DNA from: a bacterium
GTDB lineage: Bacteria; Patescibacteriota; Minisyncoccia; Sungbacterales; HO2-52-23
Reading direction: 5' to 3'
Assembly: GCA_030697705.1 (NCBI GenBank)
Contig: JAUYPE010000018.1
Span: forward strand, 1 to 50,241
Length of the DNA stretch: 50,241 nucleotides
Every line of letters begins with the position of its first letter. Within the stretch, counting starts at the first letter, position 1. The notes under the pieces are model-generated. The model did no database searches. It worked only from the letters and a program-made list of their open reading frames with translations, and had not been told where the DNA came from. Positions 24,102 to 32,654 of this stretch are shown in pieces. The translations under genes and the position numbers were made by a program.

Positions 24102-24175
24102 GGGCCCGTAGTGTTTAACGGTTAGCACGCCTTCCTTCTAAGATCGAAGTGCCAGTTCAACTCTGGTCGGGTCCA
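24102..24175 (+). tRNA. tRNA-Arg(UCU)-like gene with atypical anticodon arm
   Basis: Acceptor arms GGGCCCG and CGGGTCC pair fully (one G-U), the D-arm has GTGT/GCAC with GG in the loop, the T-arm GCCAG-TTCAACT-CTGGT is normal, and the anticodon loop is CTTCTAA (anticodon UCU at 24137-24139). The discriminator is A and CCA is not encoded. The anticodon stem CCTTC/GATCG has two internal mismatches, and the D-loop is 10 nt. An alternative CTTC/GAAG pairing would give an 11-nt loop. It is followed by a normal terminator, so it is likely transcribed; it may be functional with a weak stem or be decayed. Confidence 0.6.
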
Positions 24176-24184
24176 TTCACAGAA

Positions 24185-24204
24185 GTCGCCTTTCGGCGGC
24201 TTTT
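24185..24204 (+). terminator. Terminator of the tRNA-like gene
   Basis: GTCGCC-TTTC-GGCGGC followed by TTTTG, ten bases after the end of the tRNA. Confidence 0.75.
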
Positions 24205-24393
24205 GTGTTGATGATGCCATGTGGAGACATCTATCAACACCGTAGCATAGCGAGCCGCTCGCTGTCTCTAAAATGTTATCCACAGGGGATAATGAGATTA
24301 GAGAACTTGTAGATTCGTAGGGCAATTCGCGTATAGTGTCAATAGCCGATCCGTGCAACCTTATTGCCTGAAAAGCAGTTTTACTTAGCATCT

Positions 24394-25365
24394 ATGCCAA
24401 AAATCATTGTTGAGGTGTGCCAAAATCATAACGGGGACAAGGGAGTGCTGAAAGAGATGATCCATGCGGCGAAGGAGAATGGGGCGGATATCGTGAAGGG
24501 GCAGATCATCTTCTCGGATGACTTAACGCCGCGCGAGCGATTTGACGAAGGCGAAGAGGAGCATAATGGCGTGAAGAAGACGATCAAGCGGCCGTACGCG
24601 GTAGAATACGAGCGGATGAAGTCGCTTGATCTTGCGGAAGAGGATTATCATTTTTTTGTTGACGCCGCGAATCGCGCTGGCATCACACCCATGATGACGG
24701 TATTTTCGCGTAATCGCATCCCGTTTGTCGCGGGACTTCCGTGGCAGGGGGAAAAATTCGTCAAAGTGGCAAGCTACGACTGCGCGAGCACGCCGCTTGT
24801 GCGCGAGCTCGCTGGAAAATTTGATACACTCATCGTCTCTACCGGTGCGACATTTGATGATGAGATAAAGCAAACGGCGGAGCTATTAAAAGACCGTGCG
24901 CGACCGTTCGCGTTACTCCATTGTGTGACGAGCTATCCGAATTCGTTGCAAATGGCGAACCTTGCGCGCATGGAGTGGTTGCGGCAGTTTACGCCGCTGG
25001 TCGGCTGGTCGGATCATACGCTTGTTGCCCGCGACGGAATCAAAGCCGCCAAGACGGCACTCATGCTCGGGGCGGACTTTATTGAGCGGCATTTTACCGT
25101 CTTGCCGCCGGATAAAACAAGAGACGGCCCGGTGTCCATTAATCCTGTGCAGTTAAAAAAACTCGCGGCATTTGCCAAACTGGCAAAAGACGAGCAGAAG
25201 GAAATCATTGAGCGCGAAATTCCGGAGTGGCGCGTCATGGTGGGGCACCGCGAGCGCGAGATGACGCACACCGAGATGCTTAATCGCGACTACTACCGTG
25301 GTCGCTTCGCAAGTTTCGTCAACGGCGCGTGGGTGTATAATTGGGAAGAAAGTACTATTCTGTGA
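24394..25365 (+). CDS. neuB: NeuB-family nonulosonate synthase 1 (no SAF domain)
   Basis: 323 aa TIM-barrel enzyme: IIVEVCQNHNGDKG, ADIVKGQ, VKVASYDC, LIVSTGA, LLHCVTSYPN, VGWSDHT and GADFIERHFT follow the order of N-acetylneuraminate/9-phosphate synthases, which condense phosphoenolpyruvate with a hexose or hexosamine. The chain ends before the C-terminal antifreeze-like SAF domain that most bacterial NeuB carry. ATG 24394 is preferred over the track TTG. The HAD gene starts in the GTGA overlap of its stop codon, suggesting that the product is a 9-phosphate that is then dephosphorylated (inference). Confidence 0.87.
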   Translation: MPKIIVEVCQNHNGDKGVLKEMIHAAKENGADIVKGQIIFSDDLTPRERFDEGEEEHNGVKKTIKRPYAVEYERMKSLDLAEEDYHFFVDAANRAGITPMMTVFSRNRIPFVAGLPWQGEKFVKVASYDCASTPLVRELAGKFDTLIVSTGATFDDEIKQTAELLKDRARPFALLHCVTSYPNSLQMANLARMEWLRQFTPLVGWSDHTLVARDGIKAAKTALMLGADFIERHFTVLPPDKTRDGPVSINPVQLKKLAAFAKLAKDEQKEIIEREIPEWRVMVGHREREMTHTEMLNRDYYRGRFASFVNGAWVYNWEESTIL

Positions 25366-26033
25366 TCAAAGCAGTCATTTTTGATTTTGACGGGGTGCTC
25401 GTGGATTCCAACCGCTTCAAACGCGATGCGTGGTTTGAGGTGTTTCTCGAGAGTGAAGGAATCACGCGCGGGATGATTGAAGAGGTGCTCGGGCGGGTTA
25501 CGCAGACGCGCTATGATATTTTGCGCGAGATATTTCGCGTACGGGGAGGTGCGGCTGGCGGTGCGGATGCATTTGTTGAAAAATACGCAAAACGGTACGA
25601 CGAACTTGTCCAGAAAGGAATGGCGGGGGGCATACTCGTACCCGAGGCGCGCGGCGTGTTGGAGTTTCTCGCTCCCCGTTACCGGCTCTATATCAACTCC
25701 GCGACGCCGGAGGCGGCTTTGCAGGACTCGGTAAAAATGCTCGGTATTGTCGGTTATTTTGACGGTGTGTTCGGCTATCACGCGGCATATGGCGATGCGG
25801 TGACAGGCAAGTTGGAGAATGGAAAAAAAGTGCTGGCGCTTGAAAAAATAAGCGGCAAAGAAGCCGCGTTTGTCGGGGACGGCGAGGCCGACCGTGTCGC
25901 GGCCATGGAGCTCGGTTGTTTTTTTATCGGTATACCAAATAGCTTTAACGGATGGTGCGCAGGGGTATTTCCCTTGGCGCGTGATTTACGAGATGTCCGC
26001 GATGTGATTGAAGGGAAAAATCGCGAAAAATAA
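25362..26033 (+). CDS. HAD-superfamily phosphatase
   Basis: 223 aa. Motif I VIFDFDGVLVDSN at the N-terminus, motif II INSATPE, conserved Lys region ENGKKVLAL and motif III/IV AAFVGDGEADRVAA; cap domain between motifs I and II as in beta-phosphoglucomutase-type HADs. Start GTG 25362 overlaps the NeuB1 stop (GTGA) and gives a motif I directly at the N-terminus; the upstream track extension lacks homology. Best guess is a nonulosonate-9-phosphate phosphatase. Confidence 0.85.
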   Translation: MIKAVIFDFDGVLVDSNRFKRDAWFEVFLESEGITRGMIEEVLGRVTQTRYDILREIFRVRGGAAGGADAFVEKYAKRYDELVQKGMAGGILVPEARGVLEFLAPRYRLYINSATPEAALQDSVKMLGIVGYFDGVFGYHAAYGDAVTGKLENGKKVLALEKISGKEAAFVGDGEADRVAAMELGCFFIGIPNSFNGWCAGVFPLARDLRDVRDVIEGKNREK

Positions 26034-27409
26034 TGAAAACCGTTTTTCTTACCAGTTTTGAAGGAATGGAGGTAAAAAATATTCTCCGCACCTCAATCCT
26101 TACCACGCTTCTCAAGGAGCGTGATATTTGTTTGGTCATTTTTACCCACACGCCCGAGCGCATGGCGTATCACCAGCGGGAGTTTCATGATCCGCGGATT
26201 CTCTATGAGATAGTGGAAAACCCTCCCGTTCAAGGCATGAACCTTTTTTTACAGCGGATGAAATTCCTGCTCCTCAAAACCGAGACGACAGATCTGCGCC
26301 GCCGCATGCGTTATCAAGAGGACGGCAATTTCTTCACGTATGCGAGCGGCTTGACACTCAATAGACTACTGGCGCGAAAGACCATGCGGCGCGCGATGCG
26401 TTTTCTGGATTATCACTTCGTTAATAACCGTCAATATGACGGCTATTTTGAAAAGTATCACCCCGCGCTCGTGGTGCTCGGCAATCTCTTTACCGAGCCG
26501 GAAACGGATTTTTTGCGGGCGGCGAAAAAATGGGGTGTGCGCACGGTCGGCTTTATCAATTCATGGGATAAGACGACCGCGCGCTCCGTCCTGCGCGGAC
26601 TGCCGGATAAGATCATCGTTTTTAACGATATTGTTAAGGGAGAGGTTGTGGCGTACAATGACGCGGATGCGCGTGATATTTTTGTTGGCGGCATGCCGCA
26701 TTTTGACCATTATTTTTCGGGAATCGTTACGCCGCGTGATCAATTCTTGGCGAGTATGCGACTGCCGCCAAACTGTCGCTATATCGTCTACGCTCCCATC
26801 GGCAATGCTTGGAACAATTCCGACTGGGAGATTATTGATTTGCTCTATCGGCTGAATGAGGAGGGGAAGTTCGGCAAGGACATCGCGATTCTGGTTCGCT
26901 TCCCGCCCAACGACTTCATTGACCCGCACGAACTTGAACAGAGGCCTCACCTCCTTTATGAATATCCCGGTTTCCGTTTTTCCACGAAGCGCGGGACTGA
27001 CTGGGATATGGGAGAACAAGAAATGCGGCATCTTGCCGATACGCTCGCGCATATGGCGCTTCTCATCGGCTATACCTCAAGTATCGCGGTGGATGCGGCC
27101 GTTTTTGACAAGCCCGTCGTCAATATCTTTTTTGAAATAAGCGCAAAAAAATCGCTCCTCGTGTCTCCGATGCATTACTATTCCATGACGCACTACAAAA
27201 AAGCTTTTGCGGCCGGTGGCGTACGGCGCGCGGACAGTGCGGATGCGCTGGTGGCATGGGTACGGCGTTATCTGGAGAACCCCGCGCTTGACCGTGAGGG
27301 ACGGCGGCGTATTGTGCGGGAGCAGTGCGCTATCACGGACGGCACATCCGGCGCGCAGATCGCCGCATTTATTCTTGATATTCTGAAAAAATCTGCCCGT
27401 AGCGCCTAA
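26033..27409 (+). CDS. GT-B-like surface carbohydrate transferase, paralogue B
   Basis: 458 aa, related to the protein at 15490 by length and shared segments (HYHREFHDPRILYEI-type N-terminus, VTPRDQF, LADTLAHMALLIGYTSSIAVDAAVFDKPVV). The N- and C-terminal Rossmann-like halves suggest a GT-B fold. It starts in a 1-bp overlap with the HAD stop codon. Probable transfer of an activated unit to the glycan; donor unknown. No membrane segment. Confidence 0.72.
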   Translation: MKTVFLTSFEGMEVKNILRTSILTTLLKERDICLVIFTHTPERMAYHQREFHDPRILYEIVENPPVQGMNLFLQRMKFLLLKTETTDLRRRMRYQEDGNFFTYASGLTLNRLLARKTMRRAMRFLDYHFVNNRQYDGYFEKYHPALVVLGNLFTEPETDFLRAAKKWGVRTVGFINSWDKTTARSVLRGLPDKIIVFNDIVKGEVVAYNDADARDIFVGGMPHFDHYFSGIVTPRDQFLASMRLPPNCRYIVYAPIGNAWNNSDWEIIDLLYRLNEEGKFGKDIAILVRFPPNDFIDPHELEQRPHLLYEYPGFRFSTKRGTDWDMGEQEMRHLADTLAHMALLIGYTSSIAVDAAVFDKPVVNIFFEISAKKSLLVSPMHYYSMTHYKKAFAAGGVRRADSADALVAWVRRYLENPALDREGRRRIVREQCAITDGTSGAQIAAFILDILKKSARSA

Positions 27410-27415
27410 CCGTCC

Positions 27416-28363
27416 ATGCCACTTTCCTCCGCTTCCCAATTCATAATCGTCAATTATCACTACGTTGAAGATCCGCGACCGGATTTTTCCGGTATCCATC
27501 CATGCTCGGTTTCAGAATTTGAACGACAGGTGCGCTATCTGGTTGAAAACTATACCGTTACCTCCGTGCCCGAATTGTTTCGAGCCGTACAGGAGGGGAG
27601 GAGCGGTACCCATGCCGCGATCACGTTTGACGACGGACTGCGGGATCAACTTGAGTACGCGGTTCCCATTCTCCGGAACCATGGCGCTCCGGCTATGTTT
27701 TTTTTCATTACCGGTACACTTGAGGGATTCGTGCCGCTCGCGCATAGGATCCATCTCTTGAGTTCGCGGATGAGCATGGCGGAAATTGCGTACGCGTTCA
27801 ATGCCTTTCTTAAAGAATCATTTCCGGATGTCAGCGAGCGCTATTATATTTCCAGCGATCGGCGTCTCACTGACCGACGGCTCCATGAAGATGTTATGTC
27901 CGCTAATGTGAAAGAAACGCTCATTTTGATACCAAAAGAGATTCGTGACGCTTTTTTCCGTACCGTCGCATCGCATGTGCTTGGCGAGGACGAAGGTGTA
28001 ATTACACGGCGGCTTTTTATGAACGGGGATGAGATGTGGGAGCTGGAGCGGGCGGGATTTGCGATTGGCAGTCACACGCACTATCATGAATCGCTTGAGC
28101 ATCGGGACGAAGCGGCATTTCGGGAAGATACGGCGAAAGCACAGAAAGTATTTTCTCGCTCTCTTGGTAAAACGCCGACGGTCATCTCCTATCCGCACGG
28201 CAGATCAAGTGAGGCGACCAAGAAGGTACTTGAGGAGTTTGATTTTACGCACGGTGTGACGATTGAGCGGCGTAGCGTTACCGCGGAAGATGATCCGTTC
28301 GCCATCCCGCGGTTTGATACGACGGATCTGAAAGTTTTTTTGAATAGTGCGCATGTGTCGTAA
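27416..28363 (+). CDS. Polysaccharide deacetylase (NodB homology, CE4)
   Basis: 315 aa. The metal-binding TFDDG (Asp-Asp) near residue 70 and the zinc-ligand HTHYHESL segment (H-x-x-x-H) are in place, with a following arginine-containing SYPHGR. This family removes N-acetyl groups from peptidoglycan or polysaccharides. No signal peptide or membrane helix is seen, so it would act in the cytoplasm, unlike most CE4 enzymes, which is compatible with acting on a lipid- or nucleotide-linked intermediate. It is 6 bp after the preceding gene. Confidence 0.88.
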   Translation: MPLSSASQFIIVNYHYVEDPRPDFSGIHPCSVSEFERQVRYLVENYTVTSVPELFRAVQEGRSGTHAAITFDDGLRDQLEYAVPILRNHGAPAMFFFITGTLEGFVPLAHRIHLLSSRMSMAEIAYAFNAFLKESFPDVSERYYISSDRRLTDRRLHEDVMSANVKETLILIPKEIRDAFFRTVASHVLGEDEGVITRRLFMNGDEMWELERAGFAIGSHTHYHESLEHRDEAAFREDTAKAQKVFSRSLGKTPTVISYPHGRSSEATKKVLEEFDFTHGVTIERRSVTAEDDPFAIPRFDTTDLKVFLNSAHVS

Positions 28364-28529
28364 ATGCTGAACATCGTCATCCGGTTGGCTCATTGCAAAG
28401 CGGTGAATCGCGTGGTATCATCCGACAAAAGAAATAAAAGGATTTACTGTATAGTACCCGGGCATTATGCGCGCGAAAGCAATCAAAATTTTTGTTGAGT
28501 TATAAACTTATCCACTTTTCACAAGAATT

Positions 28530-29429
28530 ATGAAACCTCAAATCACTATTTGTTCAGTTTATCATTCTCCGGCAACCAAAGCATTGCTTGACTTCAATTA
28601 TGAATTTGTGAAAGAACAGAATCCAGACGTCGTGATTAGAACACTTGTAGCCGATAATTCTCCAATCCCCCTGAATAATAATAAACCCTATACTGTCATA
28701 AAAGGGGTGGAATTTCCGACAGATGTTCACCCTTTTTACGGTGCTCCCTATCATCACGGACGGGCGATAAACAATCTTTTACCACACATTAACACGAGAT
28801 TTGTTCTTTTCCTTGATCCCGATGTATTTCTCGTATCACCTCACCCGCTACGCACCATTATAGACCTGATGAAAAAAAAGAATTTAGCATTTTTTGGTAT
28901 TCCTTGGCATCCCATAATACACAGTAGTAAGATTCGCTATTTTCCTGCAACTCATGCTTTTTTTGTGGACAGGGAGAAAATAAAAGATGGACTTGATTTT
29001 GAGCCGCAGTATCATCGTTTTCCCCAAAAGAAACCCAGCATATTACCTCTAAAAATGCAAAAAGCATGGAATCTTTTATCTTTAAAAAAGAGACGATCAA
29101 TAGGAAAATCAAAAGAGACGGGTTATAAGGTCTACGAACAATACCGTCATCTTCCCTATGCAACAGCAGTTTCCGTGATTGATTATACTCCTACGCTTCT
29201 TGATAAAGTGCTTCCCGATTCGTTGTGCTTTATGCCTAAACGAAAAGGCAGTACCACTCCAATAGGATTCAAAGAAACGGGGCATTACGATGCGCGGGGA
29301 AGAGAGTGGCAGGAATTCATGCTAGACGGCGCTCCTTTCTGTTTTCATGTGCGCGGTGGTTCCAAGAAGTTTTTTGAGGATACCGAGAAAAAAATAAGTG
29401 AGCTTGAGCTTATTCTAAAAACTTTTTAG
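28530..29429 (+). CDS. Putative glycosyltransferase, AT-rich insertion
   Basis: 299 aa. The GT-A-like order is TICSVYHSP, then VADNSPIPL, then RFVLFLDPDVFLV (a DxD-type metal site), followed by a mostly polar C-terminal part. The base composition is noticeably more AT-rich than its neighbours, and it is preceded by about 170 bp of non-coding DNA that contains a near-DnaA-box (TTATCCACT), so recent acquisition is plausible. Donor and acceptor unknown. Confidence 0.72.
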   Translation: MKPQITICSVYHSPATKALLDFNYEFVKEQNPDVVIRTLVADNSPIPLNNNKPYTVIKGVEFPTDVHPFYGAPYHHGRAINNLLPHINTRFVLFLDPDVFLVSPHPLRTIIDLMKKKNLAFFGIPWHPIIHSSKIRYFPATHAFFVDREKIKDGLDFEPQYHRFPQKKPSILPLKMQKAWNLLSLKKRRSIGKSKETGYKVYEQYRHLPYATAVSVIDYTPTLLDKVLPDSLCFMPKRKGSTTPIGFKETGHYDARGREWQEFMLDGAPFCFHVRGGSKKFFEDTEKKISELELILKTF

Positions 29430-29434
29430 TTACT

Positions 29435-30268
29435 ATGCGCGTACTTCTTTTTGGCGGCACGGGACAACTTGGTTCTGAACTTTTAGCGCAAGGAACATCA
29501 AAGGGATGGACTATTCATGCGCCATCAGTGGATGAGGTAGATATTCAAAATGTGGAAGCGATAAAAAGGATTATTGCGGGAGCGCCTCCTGATTTGATTA
29601 TCAATGCGGCGGGATATCACGGACTGGCTTCGGCGGAGCGAGAACCCCAAAAAGCTCTCGCAATAAATTTCATTGCCGTGGCAAATATAGCCATCCTTGC
29701 TCAAACCTACCAAATACCATTCATAACTTATTCAACTGGTTATGTCTTTGCTGGTGATAAGGGAGATTGTTATGAAGAAGATGATGTCCCTTGTCCCATT
29801 AACGCTTACGGACGATCAAAATACATGGGAGAATTACTTGCACGGCGCAGCGCTCCCCAACTCGCAACCGTCATACGCACGAGTGTTTTATTCGGAGGAG
29901 AAAGTTTTTTGCTGAAAATTTTAAAGAAGAATAAGAATAAGGTTAAGGTGAGCGACGAGCAAATAATAAGTCCTACTTATGCTAAACATTTGGCGGCTGG
30001 CACAATACAACTTATTGAAAAAAAAGCCCCCGCCGCCATCTATCATCTCGTAAGTGAGGGCGCCTGCTCATTGGCTTATCTTGCCATGGAAACAATTAAA
30101 TTATCAGGATCATCCACTAAGATAATTCCAGTTAATTCGCGCGGATACAGAAAGGGAGTGCATCGTCCCCTTAACTCCTCGTTGCGGAATGTTCGCGCTC
30201 GGTCCCTCGGAGTAATGTTTCCCTCTTGGCAAGGAGCATTAAAAGAATATCTAAAATCTTTATCATGA
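29435..30268 (+). CDS. RmlD-like SDR reductase
   Basis: 277 aa. NADP-binding GGTGQLGSEL at the N-terminus, NAAGYHGLASAE, the STGYVFAG segment and the YGRSK catalytic motif match RmlD/dTDP-4-dehydrorhamnose reductase-like enzymes that reduce 4-keto deoxysugars. It is separated from the AT-rich transferase by five bases and shares its AT-rich base use. It could act downstream of the dTDP-glucose dehydratase at the window start, but the substrate is not fixed by the sequence. Confidence 0.83.
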   Translation: MRVLLFGGTGQLGSELLAQGTSKGWTIHAPSVDEVDIQNVEAIKRIIAGAPPDLIINAAGYHGLASAEREPQKALAINFIAVANIAILAQTYQIPFITYSTGYVFAGDKGDCYEEDDVPCPINAYGRSKYMGELLARRSAPQLATVIRTSVLFGGESFLLKILKKNKNKVKVSDEQIISPTYAKHLAAGTIQLIEKKAPAAIYHLVSEGACSLAYLAMETIKLSGSSTKIIPVNSRGYRKGVHRPLNSSLRNVRARSLGVMFPSWQGALKEYLKSLS

Positions 30269-30290
30269 TTATTCTCCATTTTTCTTCTAT

Positions 30291-30338
30291 CTTAGATTCA
30301 AGCTTCTAACGCAACAGCGTCAGAAGCTTGAATCTAAG
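30291..30338. other. Perfect 17-bp hairpin in intergenic gap
   Basis: CTTAGATTCAAGCTTCT pairs exactly with AGAAGCTTGAATCTAAG, with an inner ACGC/GCGT and an AACA loop. It is not followed by a T-tract, so terminator function is doubtful. It lies between the RmlD-like gene and acpS. Confidence 0.75.
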
Positions 30339-30429
30339 CAATTTAAGAATACTGAATGAAGAACAAGAAGAGAGATTCTCTTTTTTCCTGATGTTCCTTA
30401 TTCTTAATGTATCATTTATCATTTTTCTC

Positions 30430-30750
30430 ATGCGCGTAGGCATTGATCTTGTCGCGGTGAAAAAATTTCTGAAGGTTAAAAAAACGGACTACTGGCGGTG
30501 GAGTCATGTCTTTACCGTCAACGAGTGGGCGTATGCCTTTCGGGATGTTCACAGAGCGGAACATTTGGCTGGGATGTTTGCGGCGAAAGAAGCGGCGATG
30601 AAGGCGTCGGGTCGCATGGGCGTGGAGTATTTGAAATTTTTTGAAGTGCGCCATACCGCTCGGGGGGCTCCTTCTCTGCGTCGTGCGGGTTATCGGGTGA
30701 GTATCAGTCATGACCGAACTTATGCGATTGCCGTTGTACTCGTAGAATAA
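30430..30750 (+). CDS. acpS: Holo-ACP synthase (AcpS-type phosphopantetheinyl transferase)
   Basis: 106 aa, short for the family. RVGIDLV at the N-terminus and FAAKEAAMKASGR near residue 60 contain the magnesium-binding Asp and Glu residues; VSISHDRTYAIAVV closes the fold. It would attach phosphopantetheine to an acyl carrier protein. Start ATG 30430 (not the track start) puts GIDLV directly at the N-terminus. It is 17 bp before the FkbH gene and sits 1.6 kb before the ACP gene, an obvious substrate. Confidence 0.85.
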   Translation: MRVGIDLVAVKKFLKVKKTDYWRWSHVFTVNEWAYAFRDVHRAEHLAGMFAAKEAAMKASGRMGVEYLKFFEVRHTARGAPSLRRAGYRVSISHDRTYAIAVVLVE

Positions 30751-30767
30751 GTGACGGGGCGGAATGT

Positions 30768-32411
30768 ATGAAATTTTCGGATCTCCAACAGGAAGTCAGC
30801 GCTCTGGTGGACAAAGGCGAGTCGTCGTCCGCGCCGTATCTTTTGTGCGCCAAAAATATGGATGTGTTTGAGGACGGCACACCCTCCTATGTCCGTACCG
30901 TGCGCGCAGCGTTCCTTGGAAGCTACACCTTGCAAGGACTCGCCGAGGTGTACCGTGCGCGCGGAATTTTTCATAACATTCTCGTACAGGTCTATACGGC
31001 GCCGTACAACCAATTCAGCCAAGAGATCCTCGCGAGTGAAAGCGGACTTCACACATTCAATCCTGATCTCGTGTATCTTTTACTGGATGCCCCCGATCTC
31101 TTAAGCACTACCCACCTGGCGGATCTCATTGCCGCGTTATTAGAGCGGACGCGCGCACAAATTATTATTTTTAATTTCGTCTCCGGTCCGCGCATCGATG
31201 AAACTGCGGTTGTGGAGCGTAATCGGCAATTGGCGGCGTTGTGCGGTGAGAACACGCGGACGCATCTTTTTGATTTTCACTCGTTTCTTGAGCGTATCGG
31301 CAAAGACGCGCATTGGTATACCAAGTATGCCGACTTGGGCGATCTGCGCCTCTCGCCCGCGGCTTTTCCCGCACTCGCCGAATCTTTGCTCGGTTATGCG
31401 GTCGCCCATGCGGGGAATACGAAAAAATGCGCCGTGCTTGATTTGGACAATACCTTATGGCAGGGGATAGTGGGGGAGGACGGTCCGGAAAATATCGTGC
31501 CCGACCGGAAGCTCCAGACGCACCTACTCTCGCTTTTTGAAAAAGGCATCATCCTTGCGCTTGACAGTAAAAATAACGAGGAGGATGCCCTGCCTATTTT
31601 TGAAAATTGTCCCGACATGGTCTTGCGAAAAAATCATATCGCCGCGTGGCGAGTGAATTGGGAGAGCAAGGAAAAAAATATCGCCGAGCTTGCCGAGGAG
31701 CTGAATCTTGGCACTGAAAGTTTTGTTTTTGTGGACGACGATCCGTTTCAGCGAGGTGCGGTACGGACGGCGTTTCCCGAAATCGCCGTCCTATCTCCCG
31801 AACAGATCTATGACTACGCGGGGTTCTGTTCTTTTGCGATTACCGACGAAGACCGTCGGCGCGGCTCCATGTACGCGGAAGAACGCCAACGGCGCGAACT
31901 GAAGGGCTCGCTCCGTACCGAGGAGGATTTTCTCAAAGAGCTTGATTTGCATGTCGTCATGAACGAGGTGTCCGATGAGACGATGGCGCGCGTGAGCCAG
32001 CTTACGCAAAAAACCAACCAATTCAATCTCACGACGCGCCGCTACGGAGAGGATGATATCAGGCGACTTTTGGGAAAGGGGTGGCGGGTGTGGACGATCG
32101 GCGTAACCGACCGTTTCGGCGACTACGGAACGACGGGCGTGGTCATGATTGAACCGCAGAGCGCTGATGAATGGCGCGTTGATAACTTTCTTTTGAGTTG
32201 CCGCGTCCTCGGAAGAAAAGTGGAAGACCGTCTCGTCGCCCATCTCATTGATGCGGCCGGGCGCGCCGGGGTGCGGACGATCCACGCGGAGTATCGCGCT
32301 TCGTCAAAAAATCGGCAGACCGAGTCGTTTTGGGACCGGATGGCATTCACGCGCATAAAAGAAGATAATGAACACACTCTTTACCGCCATGAACTCACCG
32401 TTGCCACATAA
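30768..32411 (+). CDS. FkbH-like HAD protein
   Basis: 547 aa. The HAD motif I DLDNTLWQGIVGEDG begins near Asp225; LDSKNNEEDAL and FVDDDPFQRGAV follow in family order, and the C-terminal part (QLTQKTNQFNLTTRRY..., then VDNFLLSCRVLGRKVED) is the GNAT-like domain of FkbH proteins. Known FkbH members form glyceryl-S-ACP from 1,3-bisphosphoglycerate in polyketide pathways. The adjoining AcpS and ACP support a similar acyl-donor role here. It overlaps the ACP gene by up to 44 bp. Confidence 0.92.
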   Translation: MKFSDLQQEVSALVDKGESSSAPYLLCAKNMDVFEDGTPSYVRTVRAAFLGSYTLQGLAEVYRARGIFHNILVQVYTAPYNQFSQEILASESGLHTFNPDLVYLLLDAPDLLSTTHLADLIAALLERTRAQIIIFNFVSGPRIDETAVVERNRQLAALCGENTRTHLFDFHSFLERIGKDAHWYTKYADLGDLRLSPAAFPALAESLLGYAVAHAGNTKKCAVLDLDNTLWQGIVGEDGPENIVPDRKLQTHLLSLFEKGIILALDSKNNEEDALPIFENCPDMVLRKNHIAAWRVNWESKEKNIAELAEELNLGTESFVFVDDDPFQRGAVRTAFPEIAVLSPEQIYDYAGFCSFAITDEDRRRGSMYAEERQRRELKGSLRTEEDFLKELDLHVVMNEVSDETMARVSQLTQKTNQFNLTTRRYGEDDIRRLLGKGWRVWTIGVTDRFGDYGTTGVVMIEPQSADEWRVDNFLLSCRVLGRKVEDRLVAHLIDAAGRAGVRTIHAEYRASSKNRQTESFWDRMAFTRIKEDNEHTLYRHELTVAT

Positions 32412-32649
32412 TGCTCCGCTTGATATCCGCCGCGTACTGGGTGAGATGTTTGGCGTACCTGCCGAATCGTTGAAAGATGAGGATTCACCCGAGACGATTC
32501 CGGCGTGGGATTCGTTCCAGACGCTTATCATGTTTCAGGAGGTGGAGCGGGCGGCGGGTATCTCCTTCACGCTGGACGATATCAAGCGGGTTCGCACGGT
32601 AGGGGATCTGAAAAAAATATTACGCGCTTATCAGGTGCCCCTTCTGTGA
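32368..32649 (+). CDS. Acyl carrier protein
   Basis: 93 aa from ATG 32368, or 86 aa from ATG 32389. The phosphopantetheine serine is in AWDSFQT (about Ser49), preceded by acidic residues, and followed by helix III DDIKRVRTVGDLKKIL. The protein matches dedicated ACPs of FkbH-type clusters rather than the fatty-acid-synthesis ACP (Asp-Ser-Phe instead of Asp-Ser-Leu). The start overlaps the end of fkbH, implying translational coupling. Confidence 0.87.
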   Translation: MNTLFTAMNSPLPHNAPLDIRRVLGEMFGVPAESLKDEDSPETIPAWDSFQTLIMFQEVERAAGISFTLDDIKRVRTVGDLKKILRAYQVPLL

Positions 32650-32654
32650 TTCAA

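Larger units (their letters stand above)
23777..24393. other. 617-bp gene-poor region with tRNA-like gene, hairpins and DnaA boxes
   Basis: No convincing protein gene. It contains, in order: a minus-strand promoter for the subtilase, three consecutive hairpins ending in seven T (candidate RNA), a perfect TTATCCACA (23985-23993), a hairpin with T-tract (24039-24062), a 9-bp perfect hairpin (24075-24096), a tRNA-Arg-like gene with its terminator, the palindrome AGCGAGCCGCTCGCT and a second TTATCCACA (24276-24284). ORFs in both strands here are spurious; one reads through the tRNA antisense strand. Confidence 0.7.

Noticed and set aside
24122-24391. Minus-strand 89-aa ORF reading TRPELNWHFDLRRKAC
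   Set aside because: It is antisense to the tRNA-like gene and its terminator; such RPELNW-type ORFs are well-known artefacts of tRNA regions.
23777-24393. Chromosomal replication origin
   Set aside because: Only two DnaA boxes, no dnaA/dnaN, no coding-strand switch typical of an origin; reported only as a finding.
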